DNA of 64,000 bases from NCBI RefSeq assembly GCF_023502205.1, contig NZ_JAMFLG010000001.1, positions 1-64,000 on the forward strand, written 5' to 3'. This DNA comes from Aquiflexum sp. TKW24L (GTDB lineage Bacteria > Bacteroidota > Bacteroidia > Cytophagales > Cyclobacteriaceae). A program made the translations under genes and the position numbers. Of the stretch, positions 35,496-43,981 are shown in pieces. The notes below the pieces were generated by a model. The model had not been told where the DNA came from. It searched no databases and saw nothing but the letters and a program-made list of their open reading frames with translations. Position 1 is the stretch's first letter. Every line of letters begins with the position of its first letter.

Positions 35496-37448
35496 ATGAA
35501 ACAACTGATATTAGGGATTGCAAGGGCAGGTACACACAATAATTATTTATTGAATGAGGATACCCGGTATATTTCCATGTTTGGGACCAAACCTGAGGTA
35601 ACCTTTACAATTTCCTGTGGCCATGACAAATTAATCGAAAAGATCAGCCAACTGCGTTATAATGATGCCGATCCCTCCTCAGCTGATGAAGCAATTTCTT
35701 ATTTCCAAAGGATAACTTCCAAACTGTTGCAGGACCTGAAATACCTTACCATTGATGAAAACGATCTTAGCCCATTGCACATCCGGTTGGTAGCCACTCC
35801 TTTGGAATTGGCACAAGTCCCATTTGAGTTTTTCCCTTGTCCTGAAAATATTTCCGAGGGAAAGAAAATTCCTCTTTTGGCACATCCCGATAGGATAATT
35901 AGTCTTACAAGGGAAATCCGTCAGGAGACAGAGGCAAATTATTCCTGGCCTCACAAACCCAGAATACTTTTTGCCTGGGCCCAACCTGACCCAAAGATGC
36001 CGGTACCACATAAGGAACACCAAGCCGTATTGGAAAAAATGGTATCCCATTTGGCAAGACCCAAGAAAACCATTGCCTATCCAGAACCAAACCTTTCGGA
36101 ATTTCTCACAACCATACCTCATGCATCAATAGAAGCAATACAGCAAGAAATACTCCATGGGCAAAAGGAGGAAAGACCCTATACCCATTTTCATTTATTG
36201 GCACATGGTGGGGGTCAAATTAAAAATGCAGCTGTAATGGAGTTCAGGCTACTTTTATGTAAAAATAACACTACCGATAAGATTCATCGGGTCCCGGGGG
36301 AAAGCTTGGCCAAAGCTTTGGTACCGGACAATCAAAAATTATCCCCTGCAGTGGTATCCCTTTCCGTATGCGACAGTGGAAATATAGGGAATACTATCCT
36401 CCCTTCCGGAAGTGTGGCCTATCAGCTCCATCAGGCAGGCATCCCTTGTATCATTGCCTCCCAGTTTCCACTTACACAATCCGGTTCAACCATACTTATA
36501 AAGACCCTGTTTGAAAAGATGGTCAACGGCTATGATCCCCGTCTGGCCTTATATGAAACAAGAGTGGTCTTAAAAAAAGAACAAAGCCATGATTGGTCCA
36601 GTATGATTGCTTACGCCCGATTTCCCGATGATATTGACGAGCAATTGGAAAGTTCGCAATTAAATTGGCGTTTTGATTCCATGAAGGTAAGCAATAGTTG
36701 GGTTGACCATATTTTCAAACATTGGGACGAATTTACCAAAGAGCAAATGGATGAACTTTTCCTTATTATCAAAAATAAGTTGCTTCATTCTATTGAGGTC
36801 CTTGAGAAAATGATGGATAGTAATAACGAAAGTACTCTTAAACCCCAAAACCAATCGGAGCATTTTGGATTATTGGGCAGTTCTTTCAAGCGAAAAGCAG
36901 AATTTCTCTTTCGTTGGGCGAATTTAAATCCGCAATCATCGGATGGACTGATAGCTGAAAGTAATGCGGCCTTGGAGCGTGCCAAAATCTACTATAAAAA
37001 AGGATTTGAAACCAATCCATTTAGTCATTGGAACGCGACACAGTATTTGGCCCTACAAGCCATTTCCCAAAGCATACCTGATTCCGATCAGGAAATCTGG
37101 TCCGTCACCCAATTCATGGCCACGAGGGATGGGAAAACTTTAAAAGACCAAGCTGCCAGGATTTGGGCCTGGGGAACCTTGGCAGAGCTTTACCTGCTCA
37201 AACCCCTAAATATGCCTGGTTCGAACCCTAAAGATGATCAGGATGAAATTAACCAGGCGATGGAACAGGTCCAAAAGATCGCAGCATCAGATAAGCAGTA
37301 TAATAATGCCAAAGAGTCCATGGCCAGACAGCTGGAAAGGTATATCCATTGGTGGCCAAAAGTTTACCCAGATACCTTTCCACCGAAATTGGCCGCCAAT
37401 GCCAAAATGCTTCGAGATCTATTGCCTCCCTTGGAGGACTTTTCATAA
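35496..37448 (+). CDS. CHAT protease with C-terminal helical repeats
   Basis: This 650-residue clan CD cysteine protease has the CHAT His in FHLLAHGGG (His237) and the Cys in VSLSVCDSG (Cys292). The typical IPCIIASQFPLT and FEKMVNGYDPRLALYETR segments follow. Residues about 1-150 form the pseudo-caspase half (LHIRLVATPLELAQVPFEF). The C-terminal 250 residues are helical, TPR-like (AALERAKIYYKKGFETNPF; EINQAMEQVQKIAAS), similar to the TRAFs-binding/TPR-S repeats. CHAT proteases cleave partner effectors such as gasdermins or Csx30 after activation. Last of the four-gene operon, its probable substrate is the beta-rich protein just upstream (inference). Confidence 0.9.
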   Translation: MKQLILGIARAGTHNNYLLNEDTRYISMFGTKPEVTFTISCGHDKLIEKISQLRYNDADPSSADEAISYFQRITSKLLQDLKYLTIDENDLSPLHIRLVATPLELAQVPFEFFPCPENISEGKKIPLLAHPDRIISLTREIRQETEANYSWPHKPRILFAWAQPDPKMPVPHKEHQAVLEKMVSHLARPKKTIAYPEPNLSEFLTTIPHASIEAIQQEILHGQKEERPYTHFHLLAHGGGQIKNAAVMEFRLLLCKNNTTDKIHRVPGESLAKALVPDNQKLSPAVVSLSVCDSGNIGNTILPSGSVAYQLHQAGIPCIIASQFPLTQSGSTILIKTLFEKMVNGYDPRLALYETRVVLKKEQSHDWSSMIAYARFPDDIDEQLESSQLNWRFDSMKVSNSWVDHIFKHWDEFTKEQMDELFLIIKNKLLHSIEVLEKMMDSNNESTLKPQNQSEHFGLLGSSFKRKAEFLFRWANLNPQSSDGLIAESNAALERAKIYYKKGFETNPFSHWNATQYLALQAISQSIPDSDQEIWSVTQFMATRDGKTLKDQAARIWAWGTLAELYLLKPLNMPGSNPKDDQDEINQAMEQVQKIAASDKQYNNAKESMARQLERYIHWWPKVYPDTFPPKLAANAKMLRDLLPPLEDFS

Positions 37449-37517
37449 GTAGAAGTTTATTGGTTAGGAGTATTTTGATAAACTGGTGGGCTTACGTGTA
37501 AGTTTAAAGATTTGTGT

Positions 37518-40500
37518 TTAAAAAATTGAAAGGATTTTTATAGCCAAATTGTGATAATATTCGTTCAATTGACCATCTGTAGTATCCTCACTTTCTGCCA
37601 ATTTGTCAAACGGCATTAACTTATTTTTTACTATCGGTTTTTTATAGCCATAGTCAGAATAGTATGTTTTGAAAAACTGTAAAGAGGACAGTGATTCGAA
37701 ATTCTCAAATTGGTAATTGCGGGCCATTACAGGAATAAATTTAAATCCTTCTTCTTTCTTTTTCTTAAAAAATATAGTAAGCTCTTCCTTATTAATAAAT
37801 TCCGATGCTGCAAAGTTGGCACTGACCAACAGGATGGAAGCTTGGCTATTCTCCATAGCAGCTTCAATATTTTCCTTCCAATTGCTTCCTATGTCAATTT
37901 CTGTATCCGACCAAAGTTGAAATTGATATTTTGGGTGTTGACTTAAATGAGCTTTTAAACCATCTCTCAGCAATTCCATCAATTCTCTGTCTTTACTGGA
38001 GTAGGAAACAAAAATTTTGATCTGCTTTTTCTCATCCATGGCACTTCCGCTTTTAATTGGTGGTTCATTTTTAAATAAATACAAATAATTCTCAATTATA
38101 ACTTTATTTCCCTTTTGGGATTTTATGAATTTATTTTTTAAATCCCGCTGTTCAAAGATATCTTTTATAGAAACAAATTCTTCTCCATTATCAATGGAAA
38201 GCATTAAACTTTTATCATTTTCCGCCTTTTCCCAAAACAGCCTGAAAATCTCCCATTTTGAAGCCCGATCATGTTTATTTACAAAAATCTTTACCATCTT
38301 CTCATCCGGGAAGCTTTGGATTAAAACAGGATTTCCTTCCACTCTGAAAACTCCTCCATATTTCCAGTAGATTTTATCCACTGCTTTGTCCCCTATTGCA
38401 GCTATCACCCTTTGGATAATGTTAGGCAGCATAAACTCCGAAAATCCTATCATTATGGAAGCTTCTTCAGGTAAACTATTCATGGCCCATTTCAATGCCA
38501 TTTCATTCTTGGGAAGTTCAGGCAAATATTGAGGGGCGATAAAACACTGATTTTCTTTATCCTCAAAAATCAATTCAAAATCCAAAATTAAAGAAACAAA
38601 TGCATATGAAACTTTCTCTCCAACTACTTCAATGACTTTGTCCAAATTAAAAACCCCTCCTGCCTTTAGCACTGAACTATCTAAAATTTCATAAATTTTT
38701 GTTACCACCCATTCCGGATTTATAAAAATAAAGTCTTTCATGAATTCATTTTGGGAATAGTGTAAAATATAGCCCAAACTCTTCAAACTTATCAAATAAG
38801 ATAAAATATGTTCCTTAATACTATCGGGATTTAAGGATAGTATAATTTTGAAAAAAGTATCCATTGATAAGATATTCTCATCTTTTCTTAATTTAATTAT
38901 TTCAATCAACTCTCCCCATTTATTCTGCCTATTAAAATTATTGACACGTAGTTTAGCCAAATTGATAAACTCTTTTTTAAATAGTTGATATACTAGATAA
39001 TTTATAGAAGCTGAAGAACTTAAAAATGCATCTTGAACACTAAAAGAAAATTGTTTTTTAATGCCGAATTCGGTCATTTCTCCATTGCTTAAATAATAGA
39101 TCTGACTATTTTCTTCCTCGTCAATTTTATTCTGAATAAGTAACAAAGGTGCCCTTTCAAGGTCATCCGCTATTAACCTCAAAGAATGCAACCAATATCT
39201 AACAGGGAAAAAATTTACTGGAAGTTTCTTTTCAATAATCTTTCCGATTTTATTTTTTAGATTAATTTTTTGGTCTAAAACTCCTTGAAAATTTGTCTTG
39301 TGTTCCCATACTAAAATATAAATAGCACTTTTTTTGAAAAACAATCTATGGGTAGCATGATAATATTCCTGACCTCCGAAATCCCAAAAATAAAATTGGA
39401 ACTTTTTGTCTTTGAGGTCAAAGTCATTAAATTTTATCTCAATATTCTCAGGCTCCCAAACCAAAGGCATTACACCATGAGTTGAACAGTTTTCAATAGG
39501 AGGGAAAATATCATAGCATAGAAAGTTCATTAAACTAGTTTTTCCTGCAGTGGAATTCCCAATTAAAATCACTGGGACTTCATGAGTTAAAGACTTGCCT
39601 TTTTCTATTGAGGAAAAATAGCTTTGGAGTCGTTCAAGACAATTGTCATTTTCGGATTGACTAAAAAATTCAGGGGGAATATTTAAGTTATTTTCGGGAG
39701 AAATATTGGATAAAAAAACTTCTTTAAGATTCGGATTTTGGATAAGTTCTTTAAGACCAGATAAATCTGAAATTCGACTTGTTGAGAAAACCAATTTCTG
39801 AATATTTACTAGTTTTGAGAAAGACGAAATATTTCGAACTTCGGGATTGTCAGATATGTATAAAATTTTAAGGCTTTTAAGATTAGATAATAACTCTATT
39901 TCTTTTACCTTATTTCCCCTTAAATCCAATACCTCAATGTTAAATAGACTTTTAATAAAATTAAGGTCGCGTGCATCATTATTAATTAAAAACAGTTTTT
40001 TAAGTTTTGAAAAAATTGAAATTGGTTCAAAATTGTATATGTAATTACCATTTAAATTGAGGATTTCAATATTTGGGCAATTAGTTATTTCAGGTAAATC
40101 TATCTCTAGCTCAGCTAAATTTAATTCCCTTAAGAAAACCAGGTTTTTTAATGAACCAAAATTATATATACGACAAAACTCAAGGTTTAATTTTTCAAGA
40201 TTCTTTGGATGACCATTAAGCGAAAAACTATCTAAACTCGAATTTGATAAAATAAACTCCTTCAAATTAATTGGTAAATAATCTTCAATATTGAATATTC
40301 CATTCTTTTTATTAAAGTAATTTTTTTTTCCTGAATTTTGACTTATAACTCTGATCCAATCACCAATATCTTCATTATATTCATTCCAATCATTGGCCAT
40401 CACCAAAGTTTCCAAATGCTCACACTCCCTCAATAACTCAAGCTCCGGCTCATCCCCACTTAATCCACAATTTCCCAAATCCAAATAAGGATCCTTGGTT

Positions 40501-40541
40501 TCCATGTTTTTTTTGATCAGGGTTAAGGCTAGGGAGTCCAT
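37518..40541 (-). CDS. LRR-Roc-COR-TIR (bacterial Roco) protein
   Basis: This 1007-residue multidomain protein has leucine-rich repeats at about 75-290 (IEVLDLRGNKVKEI, LKSLKILYISDNPEV). A Roc GTPase follows with Walker A GNSTAGKTS at about 328-336, switch II WDFGGQE at about 385-391 and NKID near 467. A COR region spans about 530-780 (ending near WKYGGVF and KMVKIFVN). A C-terminal TIR domain runs from about 842 to 950 (IFVSYSSKDRE, QLWSDTEIDIGSNW, INKEELTIF with the catalytic Glu candidate). LRRs probably sense, Roc-COR dimerises and switches, and TIR signals or destroys NAD. An alternative start is Met13. It closes the right end of the island. Confidence 0.92.
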   Translation of the reverse strand: MDSLALTLIKKNMETKDPYLDLGNCGLSGDEPELELLRECEHLETLVMANDWNEYNEDIGDWIRVISQNSGKKNYFNKKNGIFNIEDYLPINLKEFILSNSSLDSFSLNGHPKNLEKLNLEFCRIYNFGSLKNLVFLRELNLAELEIDLPEITNCPNIEILNLNGNYIYNFEPISIFSKLKKLFLINNDARDLNFIKSLFNIEVLDLRGNKVKEIELLSNLKSLKILYISDNPEVRNISSFSKLVNIQKLVFSTSRISDLSGLKELIQNPNLKEVFLSNISPENNLNIPPEFFSQSENDNCLERLQSYFSSIEKGKSLTHEVPVILIGNSTAGKTSLMNFLCYDIFPPIENCSTHGVMPLVWEPENIEIKFNDFDLKDKKFQFYFWDFGGQEYYHATHRLFFKKSAIYILVWEHKTNFQGVLDQKINLKNKIGKIIEKKLPVNFFPVRYWLHSLRLIADDLERAPLLLIQNKIDEEENSQIYYLSNGEMTEFGIKKQFSFSVQDAFLSSSASINYLVYQLFKKEFINLAKLRVNNFNRQNKWGELIEIIKLRKDENILSMDTFFKIILSLNPDSIKEHILSYLISLKSLGYILHYSQNEFMKDFIFINPEWVVTKIYEILDSSVLKAGGVFNLDKVIEVVGEKVSYAFVSLILDFELIFEDKENQCFIAPQYLPELPKNEMALKWAMNSLPEEASIMIGFSEFMLPNIIQRVIAAIGDKAVDKIYWKYGGVFRVEGNPVLIQSFPDEKMVKIFVNKHDRASKWEIFRLFWEKAENDKSLMLSIDNGEEFVSIKDIFEQRDLKNKFIKSQKGNKVIIENYLYLFKNEPPIKSGSAMDEKKQIKIFVSYSSKDRELMELLRDGLKAHLSQHPKYQFQLWSDTEIDIGSNWKENIEAAMENSQASILLVSANFAASEFINKEELTIFFKKKKEEGFKFIPVMARNYQFENFESLSSLQFFKTYYSDYGYKKPIVKNKLMPFDKLAESEDTTDGQLNEYYHNLAIKILSIF

Positions 40542-41112
40542 AAAAGTTTTGTGTGGATTTGTATTCGCTTAAAACTCAAAATAATAGGATTGAATTTATC
40601 CAAAAACATTTCAATCTAAAAATATAAAGGAAAAATTTTGGATTAATAAGGTGGCTAATCTAAAAATGAAAAAATGGTCCTCGATTTTACCATTATCAAA
40701 AAAAATCTGCGTCACATTGTAAATAGAAAGAAATAGCAAAAAAAAGTCTTGAAATCAGATGCCTCCTTCCGTCGGCATGACAAGGAAGATTCTATTCATG
40801 TTTCTAAAGTATGATTGGCACTAACCCCCAATCTTCAATAACCCAATAACTTAATCTCTAATTTAATAATTTTTCAATCTCTCCCACTACCTCTCCATCA
40901 CTACCTTCTTATTGATCCTTCCTCCAAGAAATATAACCCTCCCCCCAAAACCAAAAAACCATTGACCCTTTTCGGCCAAAGGCTTTTCTTCATTTATAAT
41001 TCTTCGGAATCTCTAATTTTCCAATCCTCCAATCCTTTCAACTTTGAAACATTAAAACCTTGAAACTTCCTTAGAAATCTTCCAATTTTTCAATTTTCAA
41101 ATCTTCCAATCC
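40542..41112. other. Junction between island and core region, pyrimidine-rich
   Basis: About 571 bases. The part from about 40740 to 41110 is strikingly C/T-rich and G-poor on the plus strand, with recurring TTCCAA, CAATCC and TTGAAAC-type words. No gene, tRNA or clear inverted repeat is visible. The base composition differs from both sides. It marks the change from immunity genes to ordinary chromosomal genes. Confidence 0.5.
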
Positions 41113-42057
41113 CTAATTCACAATCTTAATACTCCCACTGCTCACTTTTCCGGTGACGGTGCTGGAGGCGCCATTGTTGAGGGTAAGTTTGTCGTCGGAA
41201 TTCTCTTCCCCTACCCTGACGCCGCCGCTGTTGGCTTTGAGGTCAAAGTTGAAGGCCTTAAGGTCAGAAGATGTCTGTATGTTGATGCTGCCGGAGTTGG
41301 CCTGAAGGGAGGTCCTGCTGCCCAATCCGGAGTTTTCGGCATTGATATTCCCCGAACTTGCGGTCAGGTCTCCCAATTCTGTGACGTTGATGAACTTCAT
41401 GCTTCCGGAGTTGACTTTGCCATCTACTACCCCTTTGACGTCTTCCAATTTGAGGCTTCCTGAGGAAGCGACTGCATCGATATCTCCTACCACCTCCTTG
41501 AGTTCAATACTTCCGGAGTTGACCTTGGTATTCACTTTTCCGGTGAGCGCCTCTCCCTTGATACTTCCTGAGGAGGCAATCAGGTTCATTACGCCGACTT
41601 CGAGCGCCGTGGCTTTGATGCTGCCTGAGTTGACTTTCAGGTCGATGACGTCATGGATGACATTGAGAACTTCGATAGAACCCGAACCGTTGACCAAATT
41701 GAGTTTGATGTCTTCAGGACCGGTCAGGCTGATGTATCCTTCTGTCTGATTGCCAAAGTTCCAACCTATGTCCTGGTCACCAATCACTTCGATGATGAGT
41801 TTGGAACCTGATTGGCGGTAGGTGATTTCCATACCCGAACTCTCTGCAGCTTCAAGGTAACCGTTGAGGTTAACGTCCGTTTCTCCCGATTTTCCTTCGT
41901 AAGTTACTTCGAGATACTTTCCTTCCAATTCTATTTCTTTGACACCTTGGAAGGTTTCTTCATAGTCGTGGGTGACGGTTTTCTCCGGTGCATCGCAGGA
42001 TGCAAGGAGAAAACCTGTTCCCAATAATACGCCAAGTGATTTGATTCCCTTATGCAT
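41113..42057 (-). CDS. DUF4097/GIN-type beta-repeat lipoprotein
   Basis: The predicted lipoprotein has the lipobox LLASC near residue 21 after a short hydrophobic signal (LGVLLGTGFLLAS). The mature part is a beta-solenoid of about 20-residue repeats with the core N/S-SGSIK (VNSGSIKA, ASSGSIKG, VNSGSIEL, ASSGSLKL, VNSGSMKF), at least nine copies. This is the pattern of DUF4097/GIN putative adhesin domains. It is probably an outer-membrane-anchored surface or periplasmic protein. The ATG at 42057 lies inside the end of the TM2 gene (ATGCATAA overlap), so it is translated with the TM2 and DUF2752 genes. Confidence 0.85.
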   Translation of the reverse strand: MHKGIKSLGVLLGTGFLLASCDAPEKTVTHDYEETFQGVKEIELEGKYLEVTYEGKSGETDVNLNGYLEAAESSGMEITYRQSGSKLIIEVIGDQDIGWNFGNQTEGYISLTGPEDIKLNLVNGSGSIEVLNVIHDVIDLKVNSGSIKATALEVGVMNLIASSGSIKGEALTGKVNTKVNSGSIELKEVVGDIDAVASSGSLKLEDVKGVVDGKVNSGSMKFINVTELGDLTASSGNINAENSGLGSRTSLQANSGSINIQTSSDLKAFNFDLKANSGGVRVGEENSDDKLTLNNGASSTVTGKVSSGSIKIVN

Positions 42058-42445
42058 TGCCACTAGTGTTAGGGTTTACATTTGGGAAAAAGTTGCTATT
42101 GTTAGACATCATGGATAGCGTCTCATGTGCCACCTTGATGTTGAATTCGTATGCAAGACTTTTGTAATTGACCAAGTCTACGATGGTACCGATAAAGCAC
42201 AATCCAAGGGTGAAGATGTAGAGGATCCCCAATCCGACCTGTCCGAGGATAAAGCGGTGGAGTCCTGCAAATCCGAAGAAACCGAGCAAGCAAAGGATCA
42301 ATACCATTTGGTTGTCTTTTCTTCTGGCGCGATATACTTGGGCAAAGAGATTTGCCTGATCGTCATCCATATTTTTCAGGATTCCCTGAATGTAACCCAA
42401 TTCCATACCTTCAAGCTCCGGAAGGTGTCTCAATACATTAGCCAT
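42050..42445 (-). CDS. TM2 domain membrane protein
   Basis: This 131-residue protein has the TM2 domain: two membrane helices at about 48-64 (VLILCLLGFFGFAGLH) and 71-90 (VGLGILYIFTLGLCFIGTIVD). They are separated by the characteristic G-x-HRFYLG-like turn, here GLHRFILGQ. An N-terminal soluble helix and a polar Asn-rich tail flank the pair. The molecular function of TM2 proteins is not well defined. The start overlaps the end of the DUF2752 gene by eight bases and its stop overlaps the lipoprotein gene, giving a three-gene operon. Confidence 0.85.
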   Translation of the reverse strand: MANVLRHLPELEGMELGYIQGILKNMDDDQANLFAQVYRARRKDNQMVLILCLLGFFGFAGLHRFILGQVGLGILYIFTLGLCFIGTIVDLVNYKSLAYEFNIKVAHETLSMMSNNSNFFPNVNPNTSGNA

Positions 42446-42743
42446 AGTGATTAGTAGTTTTTAAGTGTCTGATTAATTCGAAAATGCGGTAACCGATCGC
42501 GCCAAAGGCAAACATGGCTAGCGGATGCATGGACCATGATGCTGCAATGTCCCCTTTGGTCAGCAGACTCATGGCCCGACCCAATCCACATCCCGGACAC
42601 CAATGGAAGCCTAGGTTCTCCAATGGGCAAAGGGTGAAGTGTTGGGCGCCATAAGGGTCAATCAACAGAATCCCGATGAGGGCTCCGATCCAAAAGACCA
42701 ATTCTAAAGGGAATGTGCGGATGAGGGTACCGATTCTTTTCAT
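42438..42743 (-). CDS. DUF2752 family membrane protein
   Basis: I place the start at Met 42743 (MKRIGTLIRTF), giving 101 residues; a longer reading to 42773 is possible. The CPLENLGFHWCPGCGLGRAMS stretch, with its CPxCGLxRA core (near residues 45-62), is diagnostic of DUF2752. One membrane helix precedes it (VFWIGALIGILLI) and one follows (HPLAMFAFGAIGYRIFEL). The paired cysteines may bind metal, but no function is established. It is the first gene of the operon with TM2 and the beta-repeat lipoprotein; this DUF2752-TM2 pairing is common in Bacteroidota. Confidence 0.85.
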   Translation of the reverse strand: MKRIGTLIRTFPLELVFWIGALIGILLIDPYGAQHFTLCPLENLGFHWCPGCGLGRAMSLLTKGDIAASWSMHPLAMFAFGAIGYRIFELIRHLKTTNHYG

Positions 42744-42853
42744 TTGATACTCAAAGTACGAAAAGAATGCCACAAGGTAAAAAGGCCTGTTTTAACCAAA
42801 ATTAACGTCTTTGGAAATTGTCCTGACACGTACACGGACAAAAAAGTGTTCGG

Positions 42854-43939
42854 TTATGGACGCTTTGGAACTGGGATGCTTAATTTGAGTTCCTTGCCGA
42901 ATTGGGCTTTACTTTGTTCCAAAAACTGGGTTCGGGTTTTCTGATACGAAGGATTTCCTCCGCTTTGTTTCAAAAAGTTGAAATCCAACACCAAAGCATA
43001 AACACTTTTGGGGAGTTTTGCTTTTTCTTTGATCCCCAATACGCCCGCTACTTCCTTTCCTACAAAGTAAGCCACCAATGTTTCAGACAATGATGACAAA
43101 GCAGCATCTGGAATAGCCTTTTCATAAAAGCCGAGCAAAGACTTGATCAAGGTATTTCCGGCCTCCGAAGGTCGGACGTGACGTTTGCGGATCAGTTTTT
43201 CCAATTCAAAAGATTCCTTGGCTGTTTCCGGCCAATAGGCAATATCAATTCCCAAATAATGGCCGATGACTTTCCAATAATGCAAAACAGCTTCGTGTGT
43301 TTCCACACCGGGAAAACGGTTGAGCTTCTCCATTCCCCGCATCACCATGAGGCTAAAGGCAAGGTTGGTACCGATCATATCTTCCTGATTGATGGGCAAT
43401 CCCCAATCTGGATTCCAGTCTTTGGCGTATTTGGATACAAAATACCTACTGAAGGCATGGATTAACCTCACCTTTGCGATGGTCAATAGCGACTTATTCT
43501 CATGAACAAATGTTCCGGGAACAAAACAATCCAACAAGAATAAGGCTGTTTCGGAAAGCCGCATGCCTACTTCATCGGTGATTCTTTTGGAGCGGACAAG
43601 GACTTGAGCACCATCTGCGAAAGCATAGCAGTAAGGCAAGGAGTAAAAGCCCAAAAGTGACAGGTAGAGATTTCCCTCTTTGTCAAAAAAATCCTGAGAA
43701 GCTTTGATTTTTTCGGGGGAAATAAAGTCAGGCTGATTATGGAAAAACTGAATAAAGGTTTTCAATTCCTGTGGAAAATTTACCAATTCTTCTCCTGTAG
43801 GAAGAACTTTCCAAGAATTGATTTTTTCGCACCATTCAGGTTGGTTGACCAAGAACCCAACTGCAATATCAGCCAACACGTCACCGTTAGACCTGAGTGT
43901 ATCTAGGTTCTGATTGGTATATAAACTTAATTTTCCCAC
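42854..43939 (-). CDS. MpaB/latex-clearing-type oxygenase family protein (DUF2236)
   Basis: This 361-residue protein fits the oxygenase MpaB family (DUF2236), haem-dependent or haem-like oxygenases related to latex-clearing protein. Recognisable features are R-I-T-D-E-x-G-x-R-L near residue 118, KVRLIHAFSRYF (about 155-167, conserved Arg and His), INQEDMIGTNLAFS, and the later HYWKVIGHYLGI. There is no signal peptide. Substrate unknown. It is transcribed divergently from the beta-propeller gene with only 42 bases between them, so both promoters are compact or overlap. Confidence 0.75.
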   Translation of the reverse strand: MGKLSLYTNQNLDTLRSNGDVLADIAVGFLVNQPEWCEKINSWKVLPTGEELVNFPQELKTFIQFFHNQPDFISPEKIKASQDFFDKEGNLYLSLLGFYSLPYCYAFADGAQVLVRSKRITDEVGMRLSETALFLLDCFVPGTFVHENKSLLTIAKVRLIHAFSRYFVSKYAKDWNPDWGLPINQEDMIGTNLAFSLMVMRGMEKLNRFPGVETHEAVLHYWKVIGHYLGIDIAYWPETAKESFELEKLIRKRHVRPSEAGNTLIKSLLGFYEKAIPDAALSSLSETLVAYFVGKEVAGVLGIKEKAKLPKSVYALVLDFNFLKQSGGNPSYQKTRTQFLEQSKAQFGKELKLSIPVPKRP

Positions 43940-43981
43940 CTTAGTCTAACCCTGATTTTGTAAATTAGTTTCCGAAAACTC

